In this document: positions 44,604-57,023 of the stretch, piece after piece | Layout of the letters: each line of letters begins with the position of its first letter | Numbering within the stretch: the first letter of the stretch is position 1 | Source: Branchinecta lynchi | Taxonomy: Eukaryota; Arthropoda; Branchiopoda; Anostraca; Branchinectidae | NCBI GenBank assembly: GCA_023053575.1 | Contig: JAKZAP010000009.1 | Span: 12,133,869 to 12,197,868, forward strand | Direction of reading: 5' to 3' | Length of the DNA: 64,000 nucleotides | Notes under the pieces: generated by a model | The model's input: the letters and a program-made list of their open reading frames with translations, nothing else | Database searches by the model: none | Told to the model about the DNA's origin: nothing | Made by a program: the position numbers and the translations under genes

Positions 44604-46262
44604 ACAAGGCTGTAAGCTCATATGGCACTTGCAAGCATATGTAGTAGGTACGATATCAGCTAAAATTTGCCCTGTCTTGAGTCACATGCGATATGGACCT
44701 TTCAGATTCATGAAAAAGGAATGGGGAGTCGCGTTGCATTCTTTCACTAATACATATAGGACCTTTGCTTGTTCTTCCCACCAAGTTTCATCCGGATCCG
44801 TTCACTCTGAACATGTCACCCGATTTCTGGTTCCTCCCCCTCCATCTCCCCCCAAAGTATCCGTTTCCATTCCAAACTTGTGTGACATCTGTGACAGGAG
44901 ATCTTTCCAAATATCAAGTTTAATTAAGATCCGATTCCCCGTTCAAAAGCTATAAATACGTCAATATTTCGGATTCCCCCTCCCCCCACTCCCCCCACAG
45001 TGGTCGGATCGGTGAAGTGATTGTTTCCAAGCTATTTTGTTCGGGTCTCTAATATGCCTGCCAAGTTTTATCGTCCTAGCAGATGTGTGAGTATCTTAAG
45101 TCGGGATCACCGGAATTCCGGAACCCCCCCTCCAACTCCCCCTACAGTGGTCGGATCCAGTCCAAGTTTCATTAACATCCGATTCCCCGTTCAAAAGTTA
45201 TAAATACGTCAATGTTCCGGATTCCCGCTCCCTCCACTCCCCCAACGGGGGTCGGAAGGGGGAAGTGACTATTTCCAAGTTATTTTGGCCGGGTCCTTGA
45301 TATGCATGCCAAGTTACATCGTCCTAGCATATGTGTAAGCACGTTACCCGAACCCTCCCTCCAACTCCTCCCACAGTGCTCGGATCCAGTCCGGTCTTGT
45401 CAACTATGATTTTAGGGCTTGTGTTTGTTCTTCCCACCAAGTCTCATCCCGATCGGTCCACTCTGAACAAGTCACACGATTTCCGGTTCCCCCTCCAACT
45501 CCCCCAAAGTCACCGGATCCATTCCACACTTAAAATGCGACATCTAAGACACGAGGTCTTTCCAAATATGTCAAGTTTCATTAACATCCGATTCCCCGTT
45601 CAAAAGTTATAAATACGTCAATGTTCCGGATTCCCCCTCCGTCCACTCCCCCAACGGGGGTCGGAAGGGGAAAGTGACTTTCCAAGTTATTTTGGCCGGG
45701 TCCTTGATATGCCTGCCAAGTTACATCGTCCTAGCATACGTGTAAGCACGTTACCTCGGGATCACCGGAATTCTGGAACCCTCCCTCCAACTTCCCCCAC
45801 AGTGCTCGGACCCTGTCCGGTCTTGTCAACTCCGTATCTAGAGGGTGTGCTTGTTCTTTCCACCAAGTTTCATCCCGATCCGTCCATTCTGTACCTGTCA
45901 CACGATTTCCGATTCCCCCCCTCCAACTCCCCCCAAAGTAACCGGATCCATTCCGGACTTGAAGTGTGACATCTTCGACAGGAAATCTTTCCAAATATCA
46001 AGTTCATTAAGATCTGGTTCCCCGTTCAACAGTAAAAAATACGTCAATATTCGAGATTCCCCCTTCCTCCACTCCCCCAGCGGGGGTGGGATCAAAGAAA
46101 TGATAATTTCCAAGTCAATTTGGTGGGGTCCCTAATACGCCCACCAAATTTCATCCTCCTAGCACATCTGGAAGTGCCCTAACTCGCGATGAGTGGACCG
46201 ACCGACCGACCGACCGAAAGGTGATCGGTAAATGGCACTTGAGCGGAGCTGGAAGTGCCTTA
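44604..46262 (+). mobile_element. Family B element, complete
   Basis: It runs from CAAGGCTGTAAGCTCATATG to a hairpin end (AATGGCACTTGAGCGGAGCT). Three to four units of about 405-420 bp repeat CCAAGTTTCATCCCGATC, CACACGATTTCCGGTTCC and TTCAAAAGTTATAAATACG. Confidence 0.8.
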
Positions 46263-46575
46263 AAAACTGAAAACAAAAATCGGCTTCAAATTACCCTGCC
46301 CCTAGTAAATTTGTCTGTCCCATCATTCGTAAAGATATATCACGTATTCGTACCTTATTTATTTCTCATTTAACTCTTGATACTTTACTATATTATTTCC
46401 ATTTTTAATTCTTGTTGTGTGACATGTAATATAATATGTAGGTCTATTCATTATTATCATATACTATAAACTGTACGTCACTGCTTTGACATACGTTACT
46501 TCATGACGATGCTCTGCTAGCCATTTTATGCTGTGCTATTATGGAAACAGAGAATGTATTTAAAAAATAAATTAT
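46263..46575 (+). repeat. LINE 3' end fragment
   Basis: A/T-rich sequence with GTGCTATTATGGAAACAGAG before an A-rich end, matching the 3' end at 19060-19105. No coding remains. Confidence 0.45.
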
Positions 46576-46885
46576 TGGTTTCCTTAAAGCGTTCTTCTTA
46601 ACTGCAAAGTATAAACAATTTTCTTGTGTTAGCAAATCATATGTTTTCGTCCCCAAAGGCCCCATGATCATTTTGCCTCAAAGGTTTTGCTTACAAATGA
46701 ATTTCTAGCGCCTTTAAAAGTGCGCATCAAAACTTTCTGTGCCACTTAATAAAGTACTTCTTTAATAAAAGCTGAAAGAATTTGATAATCATATTTGCAA
46801 GAAAAAACTCAAAATTAGCGTACTGAGAGAACTTTTCCTCTAACTAACGAAGAACCCCTACAAACGTGTTAATTCGAAGAAAAAT
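46576..46885. repeat. Family B distal-part fragment and unassigned DNA
   Basis: AAGGTTTTGCTTACAAATGA and GCGCCTTTAAAAGTGCGCA (46678-46730) match the distal part of family B. The remainder is unassigned. Confidence 0.45.
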
Positions 46886-47440
46886 TATTGGAAGAACTTT
46901 TAGCAGAACTTTAGTGCTGGTCGTGGCAACGCTGGTGATATTACGTTCTTTTCTCGGCTCGCTTGCAATCTGATCCTCTCTGCATAAGACAAAATTAGAT
47001 CAGCCACGAGTAGTAGCCGAAATTTTAGACACTGTACTACGCCATATTACACCTATTTGAACGGTGCATTACCCTCACGTGCGGCCAAGTCACGACAAAT
47101 AACAACAGCTCAAGAAAGTGCTTATAAACAGAAACAGCAGAAAAAGACATAATTTACAAAACGAGCGAAACTGTTAAGAAGGGTTAAACGGGGCTCGCTA
47201 AACTCACTTTGGCTAACTAAGTTGGCACATTTATTGGTAATCGCCTGATTTCCCCCAAATAATTGGTATAGGCTTTACGTGACTTGCTCCTTCCGTACGA
47301 ACCGACATTGTGTAACAAGAACCCATTCAGAGATTAAGGAGTTAAAGAAGTTCACACTATCGCACGTAGCATTTTCAACCTTAGAACTTTCTTATCTTTT
47401 CGTCTACATATAAATACTGGATTACTCCTGCTAGAGTCAG
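46886..47440 (+). repeat. Duplicated upstream region of fasciclin gene 1
   Basis: This stretch matches 57029-57850 in the same order: a block around GGAAGAACTTT, the CACGAGTAGTAGCCGAAA block, the TTAAACGGGGCTC block and the promoter. In the second copy the homology is interrupted by a family D element at 57280-57596. The tandem duplication therefore included at least about 0.5 kb upstream of the gene. Confidence 0.8.
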
Positions 47441-47470
47441 TTCAATTTGAAAGCTGAATCCAAAGCAGCC
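47380..47470 (+). promoter_or_regulatory. Core promoter and 5' UTR of fasciclin gene 1 (TATA, initiator)
   Basis: A TATAAATA box lies at 47409-47416 and a TCAGTT initiator at 47437-47442, putting a predicted start at the A of 47439, 30 bases from the TATA box. The predicted 5' UTR is 32 bases. The same elements occur with a 31-base spacing before the paralogue at 57882, so they were conserved after duplication. Confidence 0.8.
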
Positions 47471-49950
47471 ATGAACAAGCTGGCAGTCATTCTTCTCGCC
47501 GTTGCAGTTGCAACTGCCACCCCAGTCACCGTAAGTTCTTAATTCACTTCACCACTTAATTATCATGAATTGAACTTGTTAAGTTACAGAGGAAACGTAT
47601 CAAAGTTCTCGAAGTGACCTGTATATAATAGCAGTTGAGGTTATGTCGAGGTGGAGATGTGATGAAAGCGTTAGGTTTCGTGCTCGTGTCAAAATCAGGG
47701 CAAATTCAAGCTGGTTGCGGTATACTTAGGACTGTACATTAACGGCCATTTCGAGGTATACGATCGACTCGAAAACTAGAACGAACAGAAATCTAAGTTA
47801 AATGCAGGAGCTTGCCATCTCTTGTGTTGAACAAAACTTCTATTGCCTCATTCTTTTTCAGAGACAGAGGACTCGCATTCAGACCAGAGATGGAAGCCTT
47901 CTTCAGGAGCTCGAGGATGTCGGAGCCTTCACCATGGTTGACCTCGTAATCCAGGCTGGACTCACCGACCTCCTGACTGGCCCAGGTAAACCTTCTTTAG
48001 ACTAGTAATCTTTCCAGTTCTTTAAAGGACACGTCGTCCTTATAATAGTAATTCAGTAGATTTCCATCCATTCTCCTTTCCGAGGTTCTGAACTTCATAA
48101 GTGTACCCTGTATCCTCTATTGGCATTACACAGATTATCACATTTGTTCTCTTTACGTGACGGATCAGGCTACGGATCACTGTTTCCGAGAAGCTCATTG
48201 GTCAGAAGACTGGTTATGCAAATTTTGCGAAGTTTTTCATCTAAAGCAAGGAACATGGAAACAGGCTAAATATTGCCGGAGTCTTGTGTAATTGGCTATA
48301 AGAATAGCCGAGTTTCGAGGTAGTCAACTATCTCAAATCGTCTTAGCATAAAGACCATTTTATGCCTCGCATAAGAGTCTCTAATACTCGGAGAAATCCA
48401 CACCGACGAAATCTTCTCTAGCTATCTTAAGAAAGCCTCCGATATAATAATTGACGCAAAATGAAGTAATTTCTTTACCTAGAAATTCACTTTAAGAGAC
48501 CTTGGAGACGAACTTTTTAACCGACAAAAGACAAATTTGGAGGACAATAAGTGGGCCTGTAAGACCAAAAAGTGCCAACGCTGGCAGTGTATGCGCAAAT
48601 CAGAACAACAGTGCAAGACAACATACTATAACCGTCGGCTTCAATTTCAGAAATCCACACCCTGTTCACCCCCACCGACGCCGCCTTCGCTGCCCTCGAC
48701 CAGGCTACCCTTGACGCCCTCTTGACCGACAACGCCCTCCTCACTCAGGTTTTGAACTACCACCTTGTGGCTGGAAACATCACCAGCGCCCAGCTCGTCA
48801 ACGACGCTACCGTTGTCTCCCGCGAGGGTACCGTTCTCCGCACCAACATCTATGGAGCTGTAAGTTACCTACCACCATACTTTTAATATTAGTATGCAGT
48901 GCTCTTTAATTACTATCCACAAGTTCATATTCCGGCTCCAGCCGCCAGAGACTGAAGAGGACCCTTGCCACGAAGGGCCAAAATATAGCTCAAATAAAAT
49001 CCAGCTCACGTGTCCGTTTTGCACTATCAAATACAATATGAACATTATTTCAGAAACCGTCAAGATTTGTTGTCAAACACGTATTTTCTTTCTAGCTTGC
49101 CACCGTCAACGGTGCCCCCATCTCTCTCGCCGACGAGTGGGCTGACAACGGCATGGTCCATGTTCTCGACAAGGTCCTCTTCCCCATCCCAGCTGGAGAC
49201 ATCGCCACCGTTCTCGCCGCTGATGCTGAAGGTCGCTTCACTACACTCCTCACCGCCGTCGGAGTCGCTGGTCTCGGCGATGCCCTCGCTGGTGGCCCAT
49301 TCACCCTCTTCGCCCCAACTAACGCTGCCTTTGATGCCCTTCCAGAAGGTGTCCTTGACTCCCTCCTCGCTGATCCCCAGGCTCTCGGACAGGTCCTTCT
49401 TGGACACTTGGCCCCTCAGACCGTCTTCGCCGCTGGAGTTGCTTCTGGAGACCTCCCATCGGTCGCTGGAGATAACCTCGTCATTGTTGCTGGTGCCGGT
49501 AAGTAATCGATGAAAATAGTACACTAGAGATGAAAACCCGTACTATATATTAATCTATTCATCAGTGAAGAGCACCAACACCAGGACGATCAGTCTCGAA
49601 CTTTTCTAAAAATCCGCTCAGATGATTGTAAAAGTTCCTCGACCTGTTACACTAGAGCCGAAACAGAATGTCTAAGATGTGTCCGCTAAAAACGATAGGA
49701 AAATGACCGGTAATCTTGCTCTAAAAAAACTAAACCAGTTCTCCACACAATTATTCGTTCCTCATAAGTCGAATCAGTATACAAACCTGACATCCTAGAC
49801 ACCTTCAAATACGGTTATTTTATTATTCTCTACCTAGGCCCTAATGACACCTTTCTTGCAGATGGTGTTACCGTCGATGGTGCCAACGTTATCCAGACTG
49901 ACATCGTTGCAACAAACGGTGTTGTCCACGTTATTGATGCTGTCATCTAA
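47471..49950 (+). CDS. Secreted two-FAS1-domain (fasciclin-like) protein, gene 1
   Basis: Five exons, 47471-47530, 47862-47985, 48651-48859, 49096-49498 and 49862-49950, join in phase to 294 codons plus TAA. All junctions are GT-AG (for example CACC|GTAAGT, TTTTTCAG|AGAC). Residues 1-18 (MNKLAVILLAVAVATATP) are a signal peptide. FAS1 domain 1 has an H1 motif near residues 66-74 (LFTPTDAAF), a YH motif at 98-99, a possible N-glycosylation site NIT at 104-106 and an H2 motif VHVLDKVLFP at 152-161. Domain 2 has FTLFAPTNAAF at 200-210 and VVHVIDAVI at the C-terminus. FAS1 domains mediate extracellular adhesion, as in TGFBI, periostin and midline fasciclin. At two domains with no membrane segment or GPI signal this is a compact secreted member. 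The coding DNA is rich in C-ending codons, unlike its surroundings, which suggests high expression. Confidence 0.94.
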
Positions 49951-51344
49951 ATTGCAATTCTTCATGATCTGGTACACCGTTAAATTTTACGCCTATATTT
50001 TCAATAAATCGCAACTTCTAACGTAGCTATTTGTACACACTCTAGATTCTCACTCGATCCAAGTGGAAGTCCTTTACAACTTCTGGAACATTTGACGACC
50101 CCCTTATTTACCACCGGCTCTTCTTACCCAACAGCCAGCAGTCAAGTTACTCTAGAGATTTGACCCTCAATAATTCTTAAACCCGGACTCAAATTTTACA
50201 TGTCACATTCTGAACCCGATATTGACGCTGATCATTCCGACACTGAGGCTGATCTCGGATTACGACTTTACTCTAACAGGTATGCCGTACGGGTGGTTCC
50301 CAAAATCCCCACCTTCTCTTTGCCCACTCTCACAAATGCCCACACCAGAGAGGCTGATACGAAGCCGTATCAGTCTCCGCAGATTTTCATCGAGCACTTT
50401 TCCTTTTTTTTTTTTTTTACTGAAAATTAGAAGCTGACCTCCAAATACTAAATAAAAACATTGCTCTTTCTAAAAAAATAAAAAAATAAATAAAAAAAAA
50501 TGGTCAAATACAACTTGCCAACTGAAACAACATCTGACTATCCCTTGCTTTCCAAAAGCTAGTTATTCAGCATTAATCACTTTCTATAAATTATTCTTGA
50601 TTTTATCAGGAGTCAAATCAGTGGTTATGTGATCGCTAAGAATGCCACTTTTCCGTGACGGAACCTGTGACTTACGCCAACAAAAACAGTGATGGCGCCT
50701 ATGAATCAGAAAGAATTCTCACTCTATCAACTTAATAATTATATGCCTCAACTTCTTTGTTCTACCAAGGTTCTACTTTTGTATTACTGGTAAAGACCGT
50801 TCGCAGAATTCTGACTCGCTTTGCCGAAGAAGTTAACATCTGTAACAAATCGCAGAAATCTGGTTTCGACTGATTTTAATTCGAAGGCAGCTAGACGGTA
50901 CTTACATTGCTAGAGATGTAAAGTCTGTCCGTCGAAGTAGCAGGTAGAAAATTTTAGTAGGTGTACGGTAGGCTAGGGTTGCTACTCACTAACTAAAATT
51001 CAGTAGCCAAAAAGTAGAACAATCTAATCTAATATAATCTAAAAGAACAAAAGAAGACGAAATCATATCTATGAGAAAAATTCTGTTCGGAAAAGTTATA
51101 ATAGTTAACATACCTCCATCTCCGATTCGATTCAGGATTGGATATCTCGGTGATAGTATGGAGTACTTTGATTTAACATGTAGTAGTATCCGATAGCATC
51201 GAATCTTGCTGTAGTATCCAGTTTGCTAGTAGTAGCATTAGTGGCACAAGTTCCTATTGCATGCTCCTTCTTCGTACAACTCCATACGAATAATTCTAAA
51301 AAAAAATTCATCGGGTAAAAGTTTGACTATTCAATTTCTGAAAA
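49951..51344. repeat. Downstream flank of fasciclin gene 1, related to 54.0-54.7 kb
   Basis: Blocks at 50310-50450 (CCAGAGAGGCTGATACGAAG, CTCCGCAGATTTTCATCG), 50530-50570 (CTATCCCTTGCTTTCC, AGCTAGTTATT) and 50945-51000 (TTTTAGTAGGTGTACGGTAG) recur in order at 54025-54590. A TACTAC-type stretch lies at 51150-51260. No gene. Confidence 0.5.
50003..50008 (+). terminator. Polyadenylation signal of fasciclin gene 1
   Basis: AATAAA at 50003-50008, 53 bases after the TAA stop, is the first canonical signal downstream of the gene. The predicted 3' UTR is short. Confidence 0.75.
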
Positions 51345-51692
51345 TGGCTAATCCTCTGAGAAAACCAAGTTTTGATATGGAATATGGATTCAGCATGTGC
51401 GTTTACACCTATTCGTCATATCTACTTTGACAAAACATATTAAACATTCTGCCTTACTTCTACTACACCAACTTCAGATGAGACTTTTGCTTAAAAAAAG
51501 GTAGGTTTGGCCAGATTCCGGGCGAAGTATTTGTCCGGCGAGAAAATAATTTTCATTTATGGATTCAGCATTAAGTTTAAAGAAAATATCTCAACACTTT
51601 ATAGAGTTATCGTGCTGACAGACGGGCAGTCGGACAACTTTTACGAAGTCTTAGGTAGCCTATCCCTCCACTTACGTTTTGGGATCCGAAAA
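51345..51692 (-). mobile_element. Family A element, internally deleted
   Basis: It includes the GGATTCAGCATGTGCGTTTA block, one unit with GATTCCGGGCGAAGTATTTG, and the end CCACTTACGTTTTGGGATCC. The far left end is missing. Confidence 0.6.
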
Positions 51693-52168
51693 AGCAACTG
51701 CTGACTTTTTTGTCTGTCGTCATGATGTCGAAAAAGTTTAGCAAGTGTGTTTCGGGTTTTTTTCGGCTCTTCCTGGCAATGCTTTTTATTCATAATATGT
51801 AATGCATAAAGTTTCCAAAATCACAACAAATTACATCCCAAGTGGTGTCTGTTGAAACTGCGTTTTGACACTTCTGACAAATGTTATCTGGTGAAACTTT
51901 GCGCATCCTTGTGTTATCTCTTATGAAGAATTTCACAAAACCAGGAAGGGTAGGACCCCTGTTCTGGCGATTTTCTTCTTCTTCCTTGTTCTGTTTCATA
52001 GTTCTGTTTCTGTTCTGTTTCAGTTCTGTTTCGGGAGGAGCCTGGTCTGAGAATGAAGAAATTTGGAAGATGTTTTGCAAACTTCGTCGATTTGGGAGTT
52101 TCTACAAGCAAGCAGGTTACAGAGCATCTGGAGAGGTTTCGGGGGTCTCCGGGGTTCGCTTTATAGAG
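51693..52168. other. Unassigned DNA with GTTCTGTTTC runs
   Basis: Bases 51960-52030 repeat TTCTGTTTC, resembling the interior of family M (13490-13600). No coding frame that I trust. Confidence 0.3.
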
Positions 52169-53602
52169 TGTTTTTGGGATCCCAAAACGTAAGTGGAGGG
52201 ATACCTATGACATCGCAAAAGTTGTCCGTCTGTCCGTCCGTCCGTCCGTCTGTCCGTCCGTCTGTAAGCACGATAACTCTCGAAGGGAATGAGATATTTT
52301 GATGAAACTTGGTGAGAAGGTTCGTTGGGTCGTCGGACCAGTCAAGTTCGTAGATGGGCTTTGTAGCTCTACATTTAGGGGTGGGGGAGGGGATTGAAAT
52401 TAAGGGACAAACAAAATATTTTGAAACAGCTAATGTGATAGTCGATTATGGGGTAAGAAGACATGCTGAACACGATGGTGAAAACCATTTTGTCATCGGA
52501 CAAGTAGTTCGCCTGGAATCCGGCCAAAACCGGAAAGTTTGTTGAAAGTAAAAGTTTTATTTGAAGTTGATTAGATGTTCGATTTAGGGGTAGGAAGACA
52601 TGCTGAAGACGATGGTGAAAATTATTTTCTCGATGGACAAGCATTTCGCCCGGAATCCGGCCCAAACCGGAAAGTTTGTTGAAAGTAAAAGTTTTATTTG
52701 AAATTGATTAGATGTTCGATTTAGGGGTAGGAAGACATGCTGAAGACGATGGTGAAAACTATTTTCTCAATGAACAAGTATTTCGCCCGGAATCCGGCCC
52801 AAACCGGAAAGTTTGTTGAAAGTAAAAGTTTTATTTGAAGTTGATTAAATGTTCGATTTAGAGGTAGGGAGACATGCTGAAGACGATGGTGAAAACTATT
52901 TTCTCGAAGGACAAGTATTTCGACCGGAATCCGGCCCAAACCGGAAAGTTTGTCAAAATTAAAAGTTTAATTTGGAGTTGATTGGATGTTCGATTTAGGG
53001 CAAGAAGACATGCTGAACACTTATGTGAAAACAAGTTTCTACCCGGACATGTAGTTCGTCCGGAATCCGGCCAAAACCGGAAAACTGTTGGAAGTCAAAG
53101 TTTTATTTCTAGTTGATTAGATAAGCGATTTAGGGGTAAGAAGAGATGCTGAGTCCCTGTGTGACAATCGTATTTTACCCGGACATATAGTTCGACCGGA
53201 ATCCGGCTGGAATCGGAAAATTTGTTATAAGCTAAATTTCTATTTGAAGTTGATTAGATGTTAATTACTGGGGAAAGAAGATACCCTGATTTCGTCTTTG
53301 AGCTTTCTTTTTTCGCCGGACAAGTAGTTCTGGAGTTCGGCCGGAACCGGGAAATTGGCAGAAGTGGCAGGAAGTTTTCGTCAAAACAGATATGACTTAT
53401 AGGGGTAAACACACATGCTGAATCCAAATCTGAACTTGGTTTTCTCGGGTGATAGCTATTTGGCCTTAATCTGTTTCTGAATTTTAATTGTAAAAATGTT
53501 CAAGGAGTCTGGCGAAGACTGGATCTGGCTAAGACAAGACCCAGTTGTCTGGATCAGATATTGAATTTTTGGGATCCCATCGAAACCTTTGGTCTTGTTT
53601 CA
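52169..53602 (+). mobile_element. Family A element, longest copy in forward orientation
   Basis: TTTTTGGGATCCCAAAACGT at the left, with CCGTCCGTCCGTCC repeats just inside, and TTTTTGGGATCCCATCGAAA at the right. Internal units start TTAGATGTTCGATTTAGGGG at 52571 and recur at 52708 and 52845, a 137-bp period. Confidence 0.88.
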
Positions 53603-55338
53603 AAAGTCGGGTGAGGGTGTTTTGAGTCAAGACAGTAGATAGAGAGTGACTTGACGTATGAGAGTAACATTTATTAGTAGTTTTGGGTAATTTGCTGTCG
53701 TCCTGCACAGCCTCAAAGGTGACCTGTTGTCACATATTAAGACCGACCTACTGATATTTCAGTGATATTTGAATACGTCGGATGTCCTTCACGTTGAATA
53801 ATAAAACTAAATTACTTTATATATTTTATACTCGTCGTATATGGCGGATACAAATAAATGAAATGAAATAGACCTAAATTGAATTTTGTTTGTGTGTTTA
53901 TGATTAAGACGTGCGAGTGTTTTTCTTCATTATTTTTTGCTGCCATGTTCCCTCAAAGTTTTTCGGGAAATATTTCATAAATTTAATCGAAAATAATTAA
54001 TTGTGGAGGTTATTACGACCTCACTCCAGAGAGGCTGTTAGGAAGCCATAACAGCCTCCGCAGATTTTCATCGTGTACTTTTCCTCAAATACTGAATTCA
54101 TCGAGCACTTTTCCTCAAATACTGAAAAAAAAGAAGCTAACCTCCAAAAAAGAAAGAAAAAAAATACTTTCAGTAAAAAAAACACTAGAAAGTACTGGAT
54201 AATTATATAACAAATAATATACGAAATAAAATAAATGTTGAAAAATTATGGAAGATTTTACACTTTTAGACAACCAGTCCATGCTCTAGGTCATAACCTT
54301 GTTACAGTCAGATTACCACTCAAAGTACAGCTTGTCCACTGCATCAACATCCTACTATCCCTTGCTTTCGAATAGCTAGTTATTGCTGTTTACTTTTTAC
54401 TTGCACGACCCCTGGAGTAGTCATTTTAGTAGATCAATAGTAGGGTTCATGACCGCTAGATGACATCTAGCGCCAAAAAAGTAAAAGACTATATTAGTAG
54501 AAATGGGTCCCAACAGTAGTCATTTTAGTAGGTCTACAGTAGGCTTGGGTTGCTACTTTGCTAATATCAAACTCAATACCCCGTTTGCGAAAAAGTACAA
54601 CACAAGAAGAATAAGACCTACCTATATAGACATACCTCCCTCTCGGTTCATATCGAAATAATAACCTTTACGGCCATTACGAAATATCAGCCTCGCTGCG
54701 CTCGGCTGATATTTTTCATGACCTATGTCGCTTTTGACTCGGACAGGCTATTTTGAATGGCCGTCTCGTTGTTTTTTTTTCCGATATCAACCTTGATGTC
54801 TGAAGTTAACCTTATAACAATTCCATTTTAGTTAGTTAGGGTGTTCAGCACCTGAAGTAGGATAACTAGCGATTGACAAGGTCAATTCAGCATATCCAAC
54901 GTTTCGCATGGCTTATAGAAACAAATCAGTGATTGGTAGACTGTCTAGCACTTCAGTTTCCTATTATTTGCCAAGCAATTGGACTGAAACAAAGTTTGCG
55001 AAAAACATTTTCTTCCACCGTATCTCGATTGTAAAGCAATCGAGGATCAAACTGTTTACACAGAAAACGGTTAATTCAAACGACTTTACTGGTCTAATCT
55101 TATTTCCCTGGTTGCTAGGCTAAGTCTTGACGAGCTTCATAATTCTAGGAAAAAATTTATCTTTGTATTTCCGCGATATGTCTGACTTTCAGCGAACCTT
55201 AGCTACGTTCTTCGTTACCGAATTACTCACTGAGCCTTCGGTTGCAAAAGCAGGGTCATTTTCAAGCCTTAAGAAAAACCATCCTCATACTTTCCCTATA
55301 GGCCTAGCTGTTTTAGTGTATTTGTGTCGTTATCTCAA
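53603..55338. repeat. Region between fasciclin genes: duplicated flank, LINE tail, repeat Q
   Basis: Bases 53640-53880 end in AATAAATGAAATGAAAT, a probable LINE 3' tail. Bases 54010-54680 are related to 50310-51130. Bases 54945-55135 are the repeat Q copy also seen at 30405-30600. No gene is recognised. Confidence 0.5.
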
Positions 55339-55775
55339 ACAAGACCAAAGGTATCGATGGGATCCCAAAAATATAATTTTGATCCAGACAATCGGGTCTT
55401 GTCTTTGCCACATCCAGTCTTCGCCAGGCTAATCCTCAGAGAAAACAAAGTTTAGATATACCTCTATAAGCCATGTCTATTTGGACGATACTGACCGAAA
55501 CTTCCTGCTTTACTTCTGCCAAATTTCCGGTTTTGGCCAAATTCCGAACGAACTAATCACCCAGCAAAAAAAGAAGATTCAGAAACGAATTCAGCGTATT
55601 CGTTAGAGTATGTCGCGTAGCGTATTCAGCGTATTCGATCCCTCTAAAGAATATCTAAACAACTTTCTTTGACTTTTGAAATAAAAGTCCAGTTAATGAT
55701 TGCCATGTGTAGAGCGTCTCTTCTTACCCCTAAATCTGTCATTAATCAACTTCAAATAAAACTTAATGGGGGGGG
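55339..55775 (-). mobile_element. Family A element, right part missing
   Basis: It starts AACAAGACCAAAGGTATCGA, contains CTTCCTGCTTTACTTCTGCC and CTTCTTACCCCTAAATCTGT, and stops at a poly-G run near 55770. The ACGTTTTGGGATCCC end is absent. Confidence 0.65.
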
Positions 55776-56579
55776 GGGGAGGTTGTCCATTCAATTTGTG
55801 GAAATAGTCAAACGGATACAGTCAATACAAAAACAAAGTTATCAATCTTCAAAACAGTTGATTTTTCGTCAAAACATGCATTATTCTTAAAAACTGTCGG
55901 TATCACTGCTAAAACAGTCGGTAAAACGACCAGCCAGTCGGTAATTACCTTCCCCTCTACCCCTAAATATTTTGGCTGGTAATGACTCTGATCGAGACCA
56001 TAATTTTCCGACTGTAGGGTTTTCTGAAACTGAATTGACGAATACATAGCCTCCGCAAAAAGTTCGAACTCAGGGTTCAAGGTCCATAAACATTTATTGC
56101 AGAAACGATTTTGCAACCTATACTTTGTTCAACGGATCTTAAAACAGTTCTCAAAACAGTTTCTTTTACAAAAACGTTTCTGAAACTCTTTTTGTAAAAA
56201 GGTTGAAGTGGGCAGATTTTTTATTTTTTTCTTCAAGAGACAGACCTTCAATTAAACCGAAAAGGAGTCATTTTTAGCCTTCATCACCATATCGTAGCAG
56301 AGGAGAGCCAATAGAATTCGGCGACGCAAGTTCGTGAGAAAAAAAGACCAGGGTAACGTTTTTGTTTGAAGAGTTTTCCAGTTGCAAAATCGAACGAAAA
56401 TAAATTTCCTTTTCTAGCGTTATATGTATTACGTTGCCTTTACTCTTACAAGTACCCCCCCAGTCCACTATCTTTCAACCTGATCTGACGATGAATGTCT
56501 TTTCTAAAGCTCAGAAAGTAAAGCTGGGCAGACGGAATCCGTGTCATTTGCAACGTATTTCACAAAAAGAGGGGTATTT
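55776..56579. other. Unassigned DNA
   Basis: Bases 55900-55990 (GGTAAAACGACCAGCCAGTC) resemble 25730-25800. The frames at 56274-56468 and 56434-56619 are short and unrecognised. Confidence 0.3.
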
Positions 56580-57023
56580 TACTTTACAGTGTGGCTACCG
56601 AATCCGGTCAAGACTTTAAATGGGACATCACAGATATATAATCTATTCAGTTATTAAGCTTCATACAATCCGATCACCCGTTCGAAAGCTACACACTTCT
56701 CAATTTCCCGGATTCCCCTGCCCTCCACTCCCCCCAGAATGGTCGGATCGGAAAACTGATTATTTCTAAGTTTGTTTGGTCGGGTCTCTGATATGCCTGC
56801 CAAGTTTCATGGTCCTAGCACAAATATAAGTACCCTAACTCGAAAAAGTGCGAGAAAATGCCCTAAATTCTCAAGTTTCCAGCGCCCCCCACTCCCCCGC
56901 ATATAGTCGGATCGGGTCTGGAAGTACCCTAACTCAAAAAAGTGTGACAAAAAAGTCGGACCGACCGACAGATGGAATTGTGATCGGTATATGGCACTTG
57001 AGCCAGAGGCTTCAAGTGCCATA
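56580..57023 (+). mobile_element. Family B element, partial with intact hairpin end
   Basis: One to two units (AAGTTTCATGGTCCTAGCAC, GGTCGGATCGG) lead to the end TATATGGCACTTGAGCCAGA plus a CAAGTGCCATA arm. It abuts the duplicated upstream region of fasciclin gene 2. Confidence 0.72.

Noticed and set aside
49010..49524. Frames of 117-167 codons overlapping fasciclin exon 4
   Set aside because: The 117-codon frame is part of the real exon 4. The others (167 codons plus, 154 and 70 codons minus) are alternative-frame shadows of GC-rich coding sequence.
52570..52990. CRISPR-like regularly spaced repeats
   Set aside because: The units are 137-bp tandem repeats with no distinct spacers, in a eukaryotic mobile element.
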